Assembly (NCBI RefSeq): GCF_001279525.1
Contig: NZ_LGDY01000150.1
Span: 1-64,000 of the forward strand
DNA length: 64,000 nt
Direction of reading: 5' to 3'
DNA from: Nocardia sp. NRRL S-836
GTDB taxonomy: Bacteria > Actinomycetota > Actinomycetes > Mycobacteriales > Pseudonocardiaceae
Shown: piece by piece, positions 41,449 to 50,600 of the stretch
How positions within the stretch are numbered: position 1 is the stretch's first letter
Layout of the letters: each line of letters starts with the position of its first letter
Translations under genes and position numbers: made by a program
Notes under the pieces: generated by a model
What the model saw: the letters and a program-made list of their open reading frames with translations, nothing else
The model's database searches: none
Told to the model about the DNA's origin: nothing

Positions 41449-42660
41449 ATGCCGCTCCCGGTGCCCGCTGTCCGGCCGACGCCCGATCCGCCGGTCAACC
41501 TGCGCAGCCTCGGCAGGGTGCGGGTCCTGGAGGCACTGACCGCGGCGCGGCGGCTGTCGCGCCCCGAGCTCGTGCGCCGGACCGGCCTCGCCCGCGCGAC
41601 CGTCGGTTCGGTGATCGCCGACCTGATCCGGGCGGGCGTCGTGACCGACGAGGACGCGCCCCGCGCGGAGGGCCTGCGCACCGGCAGACCGGCCCGCACC
41701 CTGTCGCTCAACCGGCACGCCGCCCACGCGGTCGGCGTGGACATCAGCCGCGACCACGTGCGGGTCGTGCTGTGCGACCTGTTCGGCGAGCCGGTGTGGG
41801 ACCGCGACCTGCACCGCCTGCCGGACAACGACTCCGGCGAGGTGCTCACGACGGCCGCGGAGCTGATCGCGCAGGCGCGACGCGCCACCGACGTCCCGGC
41901 GGAACGGATCCTCGGCGTCGGCATGGGCATCTCGTGCCCGATCGACCGGCACGGCACGTTGCTGGCCGAGGGCATCATGCCGGGCTGGATCGGCGTGCGC
42001 CCCACGGACGAACTGCGCGAGCGCACCGGGTTCGCGGTGCGCCTGGTCAACGACGCGAACGCGGCCGTGCTCGCCGAACACCGCCACGGCGTCGCACAGC
42101 ACTGCGGCGACGTCGTCTACATCAGACTGTCCACGGGCATCGGCGCGGGCGTCATCTCGGACGGCCGGATGCTGCTCGGCGCGGGCGGCCTGGCCGGCGA
42201 GCTGGGCCACGTGATCGTCGAACCGTCCGGCGCGATCTGCCGCTGCGGCAACCGGGGCTGCCTGGAAACCGTCGCCAGCCCGGCCGCGATAGCGAAGCTG
42301 CTGTCCACCGGCACCGCCGAGCCCACGTCGACCGCCGAGCTGATCGACCTGGTGCGCGCCGGCGACCGCGGCGCGATCCGGGCAGTGGAGGACGCGGGCG
42401 ACGCGGTGGGCCGCGCATTGGCCCAGGCGGTCACGATCATCAACCCGGAACTGGTCGTCATCGGCGGTGAACTGGCCGCGGCCGGCGACGTGCTGATGGC
42501 GCCCATCCGCCGCGCCGTGCAGCGCAACACCATGAGCTGGCACACCAGCGACCTGCGCGTCGTGCCGGGTGCGCTCGGCGACAGCGCCAGCGTGCGTGGC
42601 GCGGCCGCGCTCGTGCTGGCCGACGCGCCCGAACGGCTGGCCGGTCTCGTCGCCGGTTGA
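41449..42660 (+). CDS. ROK-family transcriptional repressor
   Basis: 403 aa from ATG 41449. N-terminal winged helix (VRVLEALTAARRLSRPELVR, GLARATVGSVIADLIRAG) joined to a ROK sugar-binding domain: AVGVDISRDHVRVVLCDLFG, VRLVNDANAAVLAEHRHG, the GAGGLAGELGHVIVEPSG segment with the Glu and His that bind N-acetyl or plain hexoses, and the zinc motif CRCGNRGCLETVAS. The kinase DNDA-type region reads NDAN as expected. Divergent from the GH3/CBM2 operon, so it likely represses it until the released sugar binds. Autoregulation is inferred. Confidence 0.9.
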   Translation: MPLPVPAVRPTPDPPVNLRSLGRVRVLEALTAARRLSRPELVRRTGLARATVGSVIADLIRAGVVTDEDAPRAEGLRTGRPARTLSLNRHAAHAVGVDISRDHVRVVLCDLFGEPVWDRDLHRLPDNDSGEVLTTAAELIAQARRATDVPAERILGVGMGISCPIDRHGTLLAEGIMPGWIGVRPTDELRERTGFAVRLVNDANAAVLAEHRHGVAQHCGDVVYIRLSTGIGAGVISDGRMLLGAGGLAGELGHVIVEPSGAICRCGNRGCLETVASPAAIAKLLSTGTAEPTSTAELIDLVRAGDRGAIRAVEDAGDAVGRALAQAVTIINPELVVIGGELAAAGDVLMAPIRRAVQRNTMSWHTSDLRVVPGALGDSASVRGAAALVLADAPERLAGLVAG

Positions 42661-42677
42661 CCCCGCCGAGCTCCCCC

Positions 42678-42719
42678 GCGCCAACTCCTCTGCGCCAACT
42701 CCTCCGCACCAACTCCTCC
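42678..42719 (+). repeat. Three 14-bp tandem units between ROK and YdeI-like genes
   Basis: Units of GCGCCAACTCCTCY (42678-42691, 42692-42705, 42706-42719), with one or two changes each, follow the ROK stop directly; a fourth half-unit may follow. This could be a minor replication-slippage array; no function is evident. Confidence 0.6.
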
Positions 42720-42764
42720 GCGCGAACCCGCCGGGTGGAACTCCACGCCGTTACGATCCCTGCC

Positions 42765-43229
42765 ATGACGGCACGCAGTTTCAGCGGCACGGCGCACGCG
42801 GCGGACCGTGGCCGGGTGGCCGTGCCCGTTCCGTTCGACCCCGACGAGGCCTGGGGCGTCAAGTCCCGGCACCACGTCACCGGCACCGTCAACCGGGCGC
42901 GCTTCCGCGGCGTCATCGAGACTCCCGACCACCGGATCGTCCTCACGGCCGCCTGGCTGCGCGACAACGCACTGGCGCCCGGCGACCACGTCGAGGTCGA
43001 GCTGTCCCCGGAAGGCCCGCAACGAGCCGACCTCGCCGACGACCTCGCAGCCGCACTCGACGCCGACCCGGCGGCCGCCGCGTTCTTCGACTCCCTCGCC
43101 CAGTTCTACCGCCGCGCCTACCTGCGCTGGATCGACGGCGCCGCCCGCCGCCCGGAACTGCGCGCCGCCCGGATCGCCGAGGTGGCCGGCCTCCTCGCGG
43201 CCGGGGTCAAGCAACGGCCCAAGACCTGA
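42765..43229 (+). CDS. YdeI/OmpD-associated family protein (DUF1905-type)
   Basis: 154 aa from ATG 42765. N-terminal DUF1905-like barrel (VAVPVPFDPDEAWGVKSRHH, RGVIETPDHRIVLTAAWLRD, GDHVEVELSPEGPQR) followed by the Ala-rich YdeI helical tail (AAFFDSLAQFYRRAYLRWID, ARIAEVAGLLAAGVK). Members are small cytosolic proteins linked in some bacteria to bacteriocin or antimicrobial tolerance, with no firm biochemistry. Separate from the ROK gene by tandem repeats, and upstream of a decayed region. Confidence 0.8.
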   Translation: MTARSFSGTAHAADRGRVAVPVPFDPDEAWGVKSRHHVTGTVNRARFRGVIETPDHRIVLTAAWLRDNALAPGDHVEVELSPEGPQRADLADDLAAALDADPAAAAFFDSLAQFYRRAYLRWIDGAARRPELRAARIAEVAGLLAAGVKQRPKT

Positions 43230-43256
43230 GGGGCCGACCGTGTAGCGCGTATGCGG

Positions 43257-43379
43257 CTACCGCGCAGTGGTGGCCCGCGAGATCACGGCGGCGGCACAGT
43301 CGGGAGCGACCCCTCCCTGGCGAAGGGCGTCGCTGACCGCCTCCATGACGTGCTTCGCAGCGGCGTACGGGCCGAAGCC
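43257..43379 (-). pseudogene. SDR C-terminal fragment
   Basis: On the minus strand about 40 codons read FGPYAAAKHVMEAVSDALRQ followed by GGVAPDCAAAVISRATTAR and a stop at 43257. FGPYAAAKHVMEAVSDAL matches the YxxxK helix of SDR enzymes, but the frame degenerates upstream. Head-to-head with a regulator fragment, as in the TetR/glycosyltransferase relic at 1.7-3 kb. Confidence 0.45.
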
Positions 43380-43393
43380 CGACGCTCGACCAG

Positions 43394-43490
43394 CCCGGCG
43401 GGCTGCGCCGCGAGGAACTGGCCGTGCCGGCGGGCATCTCGATCGAGTACGTGATCCGGATCGAACAGGGCCGGGCCTCCACCCCGGCCG
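43394..43490 (+). pseudogene. XRE/MmyB-type regulator fragment
   Basis: In one frame a stretch reads PGGLRREELAVPAGISIEYV followed by IRIEQGRASTPAG, a close match to the helix-turn-helix of MmyB-like XRE regulators (GLRREELAxLAGISxEYYxRLEQGR). No start precedes it and the ligand-binding part is missing, so it is a remnant. The stretch 43491-43531 holds nothing else. Confidence 0.5.
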
Positions 43491-43531
43491 GGTGCGGACG
43501 CCCGGAGCAGGCTCGACCTGGTCGTCGCAGC

Positions 43532-43575
43532 GGCAGGGGGTGGACCGCGCCGCTGCATGCGGTCCACCCCCTGCC
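43532..43575 (-). terminator. Terminator of the NRPS gene cluster
   Basis: Bases 43532-43548 (GGCAGGGGGTGGACCGC) pair perfectly with 43559-43575 around a 10-base loop: a 17-bp stem, starting 12 bases beyond the stop of the last NRPS gene (minus strand). Very strong. Confidence 0.85.
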
Positions 43576-43587
43576 GTGGCCACCGGA

Positions 43588-46500
43588 TCAGGACGCCGGG
43601 ACGACCGGCCGCAACGGTGTCGTGTCCCGCGAGGAGAGGAACTCCGGACGGGTCTGGTCCTGCGGGCGGGGAGCGTTGCGGACCGCGTTGAACGTGATGA
43701 TCAGCAGCCGGCGGCTGGTCGCGGACATGTTGGGCGGCGATCCGTGCAGCAACTGGCCGTGGAAGAACAGCACCGAACCCATGTCGCCCAGCGGGGCGAC
43801 GATGCCGTGCTCGCGCATGCTCTCGCCGAGCGCCTCCGGCTCGATCCGGTACTTCAGCGACGCCGCGAGCGTGGCCGCCCAGTCCTCCTCCTCGTCGAAG
43901 CTGACCGGGAGGAGGTCGCGGTGCGAGCCCGGCACGAGGTAGAGGGGTCCGTTGAACTCCGTCACCGGGTCGAGGAACACCACGGCGCTGAGCGCGTCCG
44001 GCCGGGGCATGCCGTCCTCGCGCTGCCAGAACATGAAGTCCTGGTGCCATTCCCAGATGCCGCCGCCGAGGCCGTGCTTCGCGTTGATCTTGAACTGGTG
44101 GACGTAGACGTCGTCGCCGAGCAGCTCGCTCGCCGGTCCGAGCAGGCGCGGATCGCGGACCAGGTCGTGGAACACCTTGTTGGTCAGGTGCACGCCGTGC
44201 ACCGCGCGGACCTTGCCGGAGGCCTCCTCCAGCGTCCGGTGCGGGCCGGGGCGGCTGAACTCCGTCTCGGCCTCGTCGCGCAGCACCGCGAGTTCGTCCG
44301 CCGTGAACAGTCGTTCACGCAGGAAGTACCCGTCCTCGGCGTACTGCCTGGACACCTCGGTTGACAGCGTCACGGACACTCCTCCTTGTCGTTGGCTCGC
44401 GCCGGACTCAACGGCTGTCTCCACCACGTCGGCGAACTCGGCGACGGTGGGGTGTTCGAAAAGCGCGTGCAGCGGGATGTCCACCGCGAACGAGGACCGC
44501 ACCTCGGCGAGCACCTCGGCGGCGAGCAACGAGTGGCCGCCGAGGTCGAAGAAGTCCTCGTCTCCCCCGATCTCCGTGACGCCGAGGGCGGCGGACCAGA
44601 TGTCGGCCAGCCGGTGCTGGGTGGCGGTGGTCAGCGCCACCCGCGCGGGTCGTTCCGGTGCGTCCCAGCGGGGATCGGGCAGCGCGCGGCGGTCGACCTT
44701 CCCGTTCGCCGTGAGCGGCAACCGCTCCAGCACCACCACGCTGGAGGGCACCATGTAGTCGGGCACCTTCGTCGCGGCGTGGGACCGGAGCAGCCGGGCG
44801 AGGTCCGGGACGTCGGCACCGACGCGGCTCACGTACCCGACCAGCCGGGCGTCCCCGGCGGGGGCGGTGCGCACCAGCACGACCGCCTCACCGACCTGCG
44901 GATGGCTCTCCAGCGCGCTCTCGACCTCGGCCAGTTCGACGCGGAAGCCGCGGATCTTGACCTGGAAGTCGGCCCTGCCGAGGAACTCCAGCTCGCCGCC
45001 CGGCCGCCACCTGCCCAGGTCACCGGTGCGGTACATGCGGTGTCCGTGCCCCGGCGCATACGGGTCCGGCACGAACTTCTCGGCCGTGACGCCGGGCTTG
45101 CCGACGTAGCCGCGGGCCAGCCCGGCGCCACCGATGTGGATCTCGCCGATCACCCCGTCCGGGACGACCTCCCCGTGCTCGTCGAGGAGGTACACCCTGG
45201 CGTTGGCGATCGGCGCGCCGACGGGCACCGGGCTCGGCCACCGCCCGTGGTCCGCCGGCAGGTCGTAGCACGTGACGACGTGGGTCTCGGACGGCCCGTA
45301 CTCGTTGTGCAGGGACATGCCGGGCACGCCGCTCAGCTGCCGCACGTCCGGGGTGGCCATGAACTGCTCCGAGCCGGAGATGACGGTGCGCAGCGCGGCC
45401 GGTGCCGCACCGGCCTCCCGGTAGCCCGCCGCCACCTGGTGCAGGGCGGGTGCCGGGATGAACAGGCGCTCGACGCGCTGCGACTCCAGGACGCCGTGCA
45501 GCCGCGCGAGGTCCAGCCGCTCGTCCTCCGTGATCAGGACGACCTCGCCGCCCACCATCCAGGTCGAGAACATGTCCTGCACCGAGACGTCGAACGCCAG
45601 TGACGCGAACTGCAGCGTCCGGGGTGGGTCGTCCTGGCTCATCCGGTAGTGGGCGGCCTGCCAGGCGAGCAGGTTGACCACGGCCCCGTGGGGCATGGCA
45701 ATGCCCTTCGGCCCTCCGGTCGAGCCGGACGTGTACGTCACGTAGGCCACGTTCCGCGGGTCGAGGCCGCTGCCGGGGCCGTCCGCCGCCGCCTGCAGGT
45801 GGATGCCGTCCGCCGACCAGACCTCCGCCCCGGTCGCGGGCAGCCGGTGCCGCACCCGTTGTGACGTCAGCACCACCGGGGCGGCCACCTCGGTCAGCAC
45901 GGCGCTGATCCGGTCCGCCGGGTTGCGCTGGTCGATGGCCACGTACGCGCCGCCGGCCTTCAGCACCCCCAGCACGGCCACGACCATCTCCAGGCCGCGT
46001 TCCAGGTAGAGCGCGACCCGGACGTCCGGCCGGACGCCCGCCGCACGCAACCGGTGGGCCAGGTGGTTGGCGCTCGCGTCGAGCTCGGCGTAGGTCAGCG
46101 CGACCTCGCCGAGGCGCACCGCGGTCCGGTCCGGTGTGGACGCCGCCTGCGTCTCGAACAGGCCGAGCAGCGTGGTGTCCGGCTCCGGCTGGACGGGTCC
46201 CGCACTGCGGCGGGCGATCAGTGCGGCGCGTTCCGCGTCGTCCAGCAACGGGATCCGCGACACCGGCAGGTCCGTGCCCGCCGCGATCTCCGCGAGCAGC
46301 CGGACGAGGTGCCGTGCCATCGCGGCGATCGTGGTGGCCGAGAACTCCCCCGCGGCGTAGTCGAACGCCAACCGCCACACGGCACCCGTGCGGCGAGCGG
46401 TCAGCGCCAGCGGGTACCGGACCGCGACCGGGTCCAGCGCGAGCCGCTCGGCGCGCACGCCCGGCATCTCCAGGACCGGGTCGTCGTCGGTGGCCTCGAA

Positions 46501-47514
46501 CCACACCTCGAACAGGGAGTCGTGCCGGCCCCGGCGGCTCGGCCTGGCCACGGTGACCACCTCGTCGAACCCGAGGTCGCCGTGGGCCACCGCGTCGCGC
46601 AGCGTGCCGTGCACCCGCTCGGCCAGCTCCCGGAACACCGGATGCCCGGCGGCGTCGACGCGCAGCGCGAGGACGTTCTGGTGACAGCCGATGTCCTCGG
46701 TGACCTCGCGGTCCGGCGAGCTCGTGCCGATCATGATGTCGGTCTGCCTGCTGTAGCGGCGCAACAACAACGCCCACGCCGCCAGGAGCGCGCTGCTCGC
46801 CGGGCAGCCGGCCTTCCGCGCCACCGCGTCCACGATCGCGGCGGGGACGTCGACGCCGTGGGTGGCCGGGCCGTCGCCGGTCTCCTGGCTCAGCCTCGGC
46901 AGGTCGAGCCCCACGGGGCACTCCGCCAGCCGGTCCTCCCAGTACCGCCGTGCTTCCCCGTGCCCGCCCTGCTCCCCGTGGCCGGCCGGGCGCACCTCGA
47001 TCGGCGGAAGTGCCGGTGCCGCACCGGTCACCTCGGCCGTGTACAGCGCGGCGAGGTCGCGGGTCAGCAGGTGCTCCGACCGCTGGTCGAAGGCGATCCG
47101 GTGCACCACGACCCCGAGGAGGTGGGTGTTCGCGCCGCACCGGACGAGGGTGACCCGCAGGACCGGGCCGTCGGCGAGGTCGATCGGCACCTGGGCGGCG
47201 GCCCGCAGCACGTCGACTGCCTCGCTCTCGGAGTCCGCCACCTCGTGGGTGAGCGGGAAGTCCTCGGCGGGTTCGTCGACGATCCGCGCCGGTGTCCCCG
47301 CCACCTCGGCGAACCGCGTGCGCAGGGCCCGGTGCCGCGACCGCAGCGCGGAAAGGGCTTTCCGCAGCGCCACGACGTCGAGCTCTCCGGTCAGCCGCCA
47401 GGCGACCGGGACGTTGTGGGCGGGACTGCCCGGATCCAGCTGCGCGAGGAACCACAGTCCGCGCTGGAACGCCGAGGCGGGTTCCGCCGCCACCTCAAGA
47501 GATCGCCCGGTCAT
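43588..47514 (-). CDS. NRPS: C(defective)-A-PCP fused to phytanoyl-CoA-type dioxygenase
   Basis: 1308 aa. Residues ~10-430 are a condensation domain, but the active-site motif reads HRIAFDQ (138-144) rather than HHxxxDG, so the catalytic second His is Arg. Residues ~450-960 form a full A domain (YTSGSTGGPKGIAMPHGAVV, YGPSETH, YRTGDLGRW, ANGKVDRRALPD). My by-eye specificity residues are D-V-Q-F-I-G-E-V-V-K, near proline-type codes but with two changes. PCP: DFFDLGGHSLLAAEV. Residues ~1065-1290 are a PhyH dioxygenase with WHQDF (His/Asp), YLVPGSHRDLL, LLHGSPPN and SRRLLIITF. It probably hydroxylates the residue held on its own PCP. Last gene of the cluster, ending before a strong hairpin. Confidence 0.88.
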   Translation of the reverse strand: MTGRSLEVAAEPASAFQRGLWFLAQLDPGSPAHNVPVAWRLTGELDVVALRKALSALRSRHRALRTRFAEVAGTPARIVDEPAEDFPLTHEVADSESEAVDVLRAAAQVPIDLADGPVLRVTLVRCGANTHLLGVVVHRIAFDQRSEHLLTRDLAALYTAEVTGAAPALPPIEVRPAGHGEQGGHGEARRYWEDRLAECPVGLDLPRLSQETGDGPATHGVDVPAAIVDAVARKAGCPASSALLAAWALLLRRYSRQTDIMIGTSSPDREVTEDIGCHQNVLALRVDAAGHPVFRELAERVHGTLRDAVAHGDLGFDEVVTVARPSRRGRHDSLFEVWFEATDDDPVLEMPGVRAERLALDPVAVRYPLALTARRTGAVWRLAFDYAAGEFSATTIAAMARHLVRLLAEIAAGTDLPVSRIPLLDDAERAALIARRSAGPVQPEPDTTLLGLFETQAASTPDRTAVRLGEVALTYAELDASANHLAHRLRAAGVRPDVRVALYLERGLEMVVAVLGVLKAGGAYVAIDQRNPADRISAVLTEVAAPVVLTSQRVRHRLPATGAEVWSADGIHLQAAADGPGSGLDPRNVAYVTYTSGSTGGPKGIAMPHGAVVNLLAWQAAHYRMSQDDPPRTLQFASLAFDVSVQDMFSTWMVGGEVVLITEDERLDLARLHGVLESQRVERLFIPAPALHQVAAGYREAGAAPAALRTVISGSEQFMATPDVRQLSGVPGMSLHNEYGPSETHVVTCYDLPADHGRWPSPVPVGAPIANARVYLLDEHGEVVPDGVIGEIHIGGAGLARGYVGKPGVTAEKFVPDPYAPGHGHRMYRTGDLGRWRPGGELEFLGRADFQVKIRGFRVELAEVESALESHPQVGEAVVLVRTAPAGDARLVGYVSRVGADVPDLARLLRSHAATKVPDYMVPSSVVVLERLPLTANGKVDRRALPDPRWDAPERPARVALTTATQHRLADIWSAALGVTEIGGDEDFFDLGGHSLLAAEVLAEVRSSFAVDIPLHALFEHPTVAEFADVVETAVESGASQRQGGVSVTLSTEVSRQYAEDGYFLRERLFTADELAVLRDEAETEFSRPGPHRTLEEASGKVRAVHGVHLTNKVFHDLVRDPRLLGPASELLGDDVYVHQFKINAKHGLGGGIWEWHQDFMFWQREDGMPRPDALSAVVFLDPVTEFNGPLYLVPGSHRDLLPVSFDEEEDWAATLAASLKYRIEPEALGESMREHGIVAPLGDMGSVLFFHGQLLHGSPPNMSATSRRLLIITFNAVRNAPRPQDQTRPEFLSSRDTTPLRPVVPAS

Positions 47515-47578
47515 CGCTCACCCCAGACAGCCCGGTCCGATGTGCTCACGGCATCGTCCTGACGCCGTCCGGCCCCGC

Positions 47579-47602
47579 ACAAGTCGGGCACGCTCCCGAC
47601 AC
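47579..47602 (-). promoter_or_regulatory. Conserved cluster motif, copy C
   Basis: Minus strand: GTGTCGGG-N7-CCGACTTGT. Lies about 65 bases upstream of the C-A-PCP-PhyH gene, inside a 112-base gap. It matches copies at 54914-54937 and 62605-62628, and a weaker one at 59097-59120. Confidence 0.6.
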
Positions 47603-47626
47603 CGTCCACTCGCCACCGTCCGGTGC

Positions 47627-50600
47627 TCATCCGACGTTCCCCTGCTCCTCGGCCAGCCGTGCGGCCACTTCCTCGTCCGACAGAGTGGCGACCATGGCGA
47701 GCACCTCGCGGAGGTCGGCCCTGGACGCCTGCTGCACGCGCCGTTCCCGGATCCGGTCGGCGAGGCGCTCCACCGTGGGGTCGGTCGTGAGCAGGTCCGT
47801 GAGCGGCAGCTCCACCCGCAGGTCCGCCCTGATCCGGCTGACCACCCTGGTCGCGAGCAGCGAATGCCCGCCGAGGTCGAAGAAGCTGTCCCGCACCCCG
47901 ATGCGTGCGACGCCGAGCACCTCCGCCCAGATCTCGGCCAGCTGGCCCTCCAGGGCGTCTCTCGGCTCGACGTAGGCGGTCTCGGCACCGCGTTGCAGGG
48001 TGACCGGCGGCAACGCCTTCCGGTCGACCTTTCCGTTGGGCGACAGCGGAATCGCGTCCAGCCACGTGAACACGGCCGGCACCATGTGCTTGGGCAGCGT
48101 CACACCGAGGTCCGCGCGGAGCTGCTCGACGGAGGGCCGCTCGGCCTGCGCGACGACGTACGCCGCGAGGAACCGGTCGCCGTACTGGTCGGGCACCGCG
48201 ACGACGACGGCGTCGGCGACACCCGCGCACTCCCGCAGCACCACCTCCACCTCGCCCAGCTCCACCCGCTGGCCGTGCACCTTCACCTGGAAGTCGTTGC
48301 GCCCCCAGTACTCCAGCAGCCCGCCGTCGGTCCACCGCGCGCGGTCGCCCGTCGCGTAGAGCCGCTCGCCGTCGCCGAAGGGGCTCGGCAGGTACCGTGC
48401 CGCCGTCAGCTCCGGCCGGCCCTCGTAGCCGTGTCCCACCTGCACGCCGCCGACGTACAACTCACCCACCATGCCCTGCGGCACCGGCGACAACGACCGG
48501 TCCAGCACGAACAGGGGGACGCCCGCGAGCGGACGCCCCAGCGGCACCCGCGCGCCGAGCGGACCGCTGACCTCGTGCGTGACCACCTCGACCGCGGCCT
48601 CCGCCGGCCCGTAGGTGTTCATCAGCCGCGCACCGGGGTAGCGGCGGAGGAAGTCGGCGGCCAGCGCGGCGGGCAGTTCCTCGCCGGAGGACACCACCAG
48701 CTCCAGCGCCGGATGCCCGCCGGGGTGGTCGTGTTCCACGAACGGCCGCAGCATCGACGGGACGAAGTTGGACACGGTCACGCCGTGCCGGTCGAAGACC
48801 TCGTGCAGGTGGGCCGGGTCGCGGTGGCCTCCCGGCGCGACCAGCACCATGCGTGCCCCGTGCAGCAGCGGCCACACCAGCTCGGGCACCGAGACGTCGA
48901 ACCCGATCGGCGCCTTCGTCGCCGAGACCTGGCGGGAGTCCAGGCCCAGCCGGTGCTGGTAGGAGGCCAGCCGGTTCACGAACCCGCCGTGGGTGTTCGT
49001 GGCACCCTTCGGCTTCCCGGTCGAGCCGGACGTGAACAGCACGTACGCCACGTCGTGCGGGCCGAGCACCGTGCCCGGCGCCGACGTGTCCTCGGCGGCC
49101 ACCTCCGCGCGGACCTCCGGGTCGTCCAGGCAGACCGACGGGAGGTTCGGCGGCACCCTCTTCCGCGCCGCCCGCGAGGTCAGCACGAGCACCGGGCGGG
49201 CGTCGGCGGCCATTCCCGCCAGCCGCTCGGGCGGGCTGTCCGGGTCCAGGGGCACGTACACGCCCCCGGCCTTCCAGGTGGCCCACAGCCCCACGACGAG
49301 GTGCTGCCCGCGGTCCAGGCAGATCCCCACCCGCGAGCCGCGCTCGACGCCGTGCCGGCTCAGCCACCGGGCCAGCTGGTTCGCGCGGGTCTCCACGTCC
49401 CGGAACGACAGCTGGTCACCGCCGTCCTCGACCACCGCGATCCCGTCACCCCACCGGTCCACCACCGATTCGAACCAGCCCACCACCGAGTCGAACTCCG
49501 TCCTCAGTGGACCGCCGTCTCCCAGGGAGACGGCGCGGGACAACGCCGTGGCGGACATGAGCGGCAGTCGTGACACGGGCTGCCCGGCATCGGCCGTGCC
49601 GCCGCGCAGGACCTCCACGAGCCCCTCTCCGAGGCCGGTCGCGGTCAGCTCGCCGAGCACGTCGGTGGAGTACTCCAGCAGGCCGGTCAGCTCGCCGCCG
49701 GCGGCCGGCGACAGCTCGATCCGCACGTCGAACTGCGCGGTCCCCGTGTGCAGCTGGGAAACCCGGCCCGCCGCAGCCACCGGCGGCAGGTTCTCGCGCA
49801 GCACGAGCATGTTGCGCACGATCGACAGCCGGTCGGAGAAGTCCTGGTCCTGACGAGCCGCGCGCACGATCTGGTCGAACGGCAGGTCCTGGTTCGCATA
49901 GGCGGCCAGGCACGTCTCGCGGATGCGGCCGAGCAGCTCCCGGAACGTCGGTTCACCGTCCACGTTCACGCGCAGCGGCACGGTGTTGGCGAAGAAACCG
50001 ACCACTTCGGACAGTTCCGGGCGGGACCGGCCGGCGGTGACCGTGCCGATGACGACGTCCGTCTGGTCGGCCCACCGCGACAGCACGGTCACCCAGGCCG
50101 CGGCGAGCACCATGAACGGTGTCACCTGCTCGGCCGCGGCCAGCCGCCGGACCTCGGCCATCAGGTCGGCGGGAATCGTGAGGGGCAGCGCCTTTCCGGC
50201 GAACGAGCGGTCGGTGCCCGCGGCGGCATCGGCCGGCAGCTCCAGCGGCACGGCCCCGGTCAGCCGGTCCCGCCAGTGCGCCACCTGTCCGGCGAGTGCG
50301 TCGCCGGCGGCCTGGTCCCGTTGCCACGCGGCGAAGTCCGCGTACCGGACCGGCAGCTCGGGCAACGCCGACGGGCCGTCGCTGATCAGGGTGTTCAGCT
50401 CCCGTGCCAGGACAGCGGCCGACGCGCCGTCGGCGACCAGGTGGTGCACGCACAGCGCGAGCACCCACCGCCCGCCGGTGGTGACCTGGAACAGCATCGC
50501 CCGCAACAACGGGGGTGCGCCGAGGTCGAAGCGCTGTTCGGCGAGCCGCAGGCACTCCTCGTCGAGCGCCGCGTCGTCCGGCACCTGCCGGATCGCCACG

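Noticed and set aside
43588..47514. Proline assignment for the A domain
   Set aside because: The by-eye code is near Pro-type but differs at two positions, and hand alignment is not reliable; left unassigned.
47511..47630. 39-aa frame with ATGA-type overlaps to both NRPS neighbours
   Set aside because: The spacing is attractive, but most of it is the conserved regulatory motif copy C and the peptide has no gene-like composition; treated as an intergenic region.
46862..49573. 903-codon open frame on the plus strand
   Set aside because: Antisense of NRPS genes; it spans two of them, with no ribosome site.
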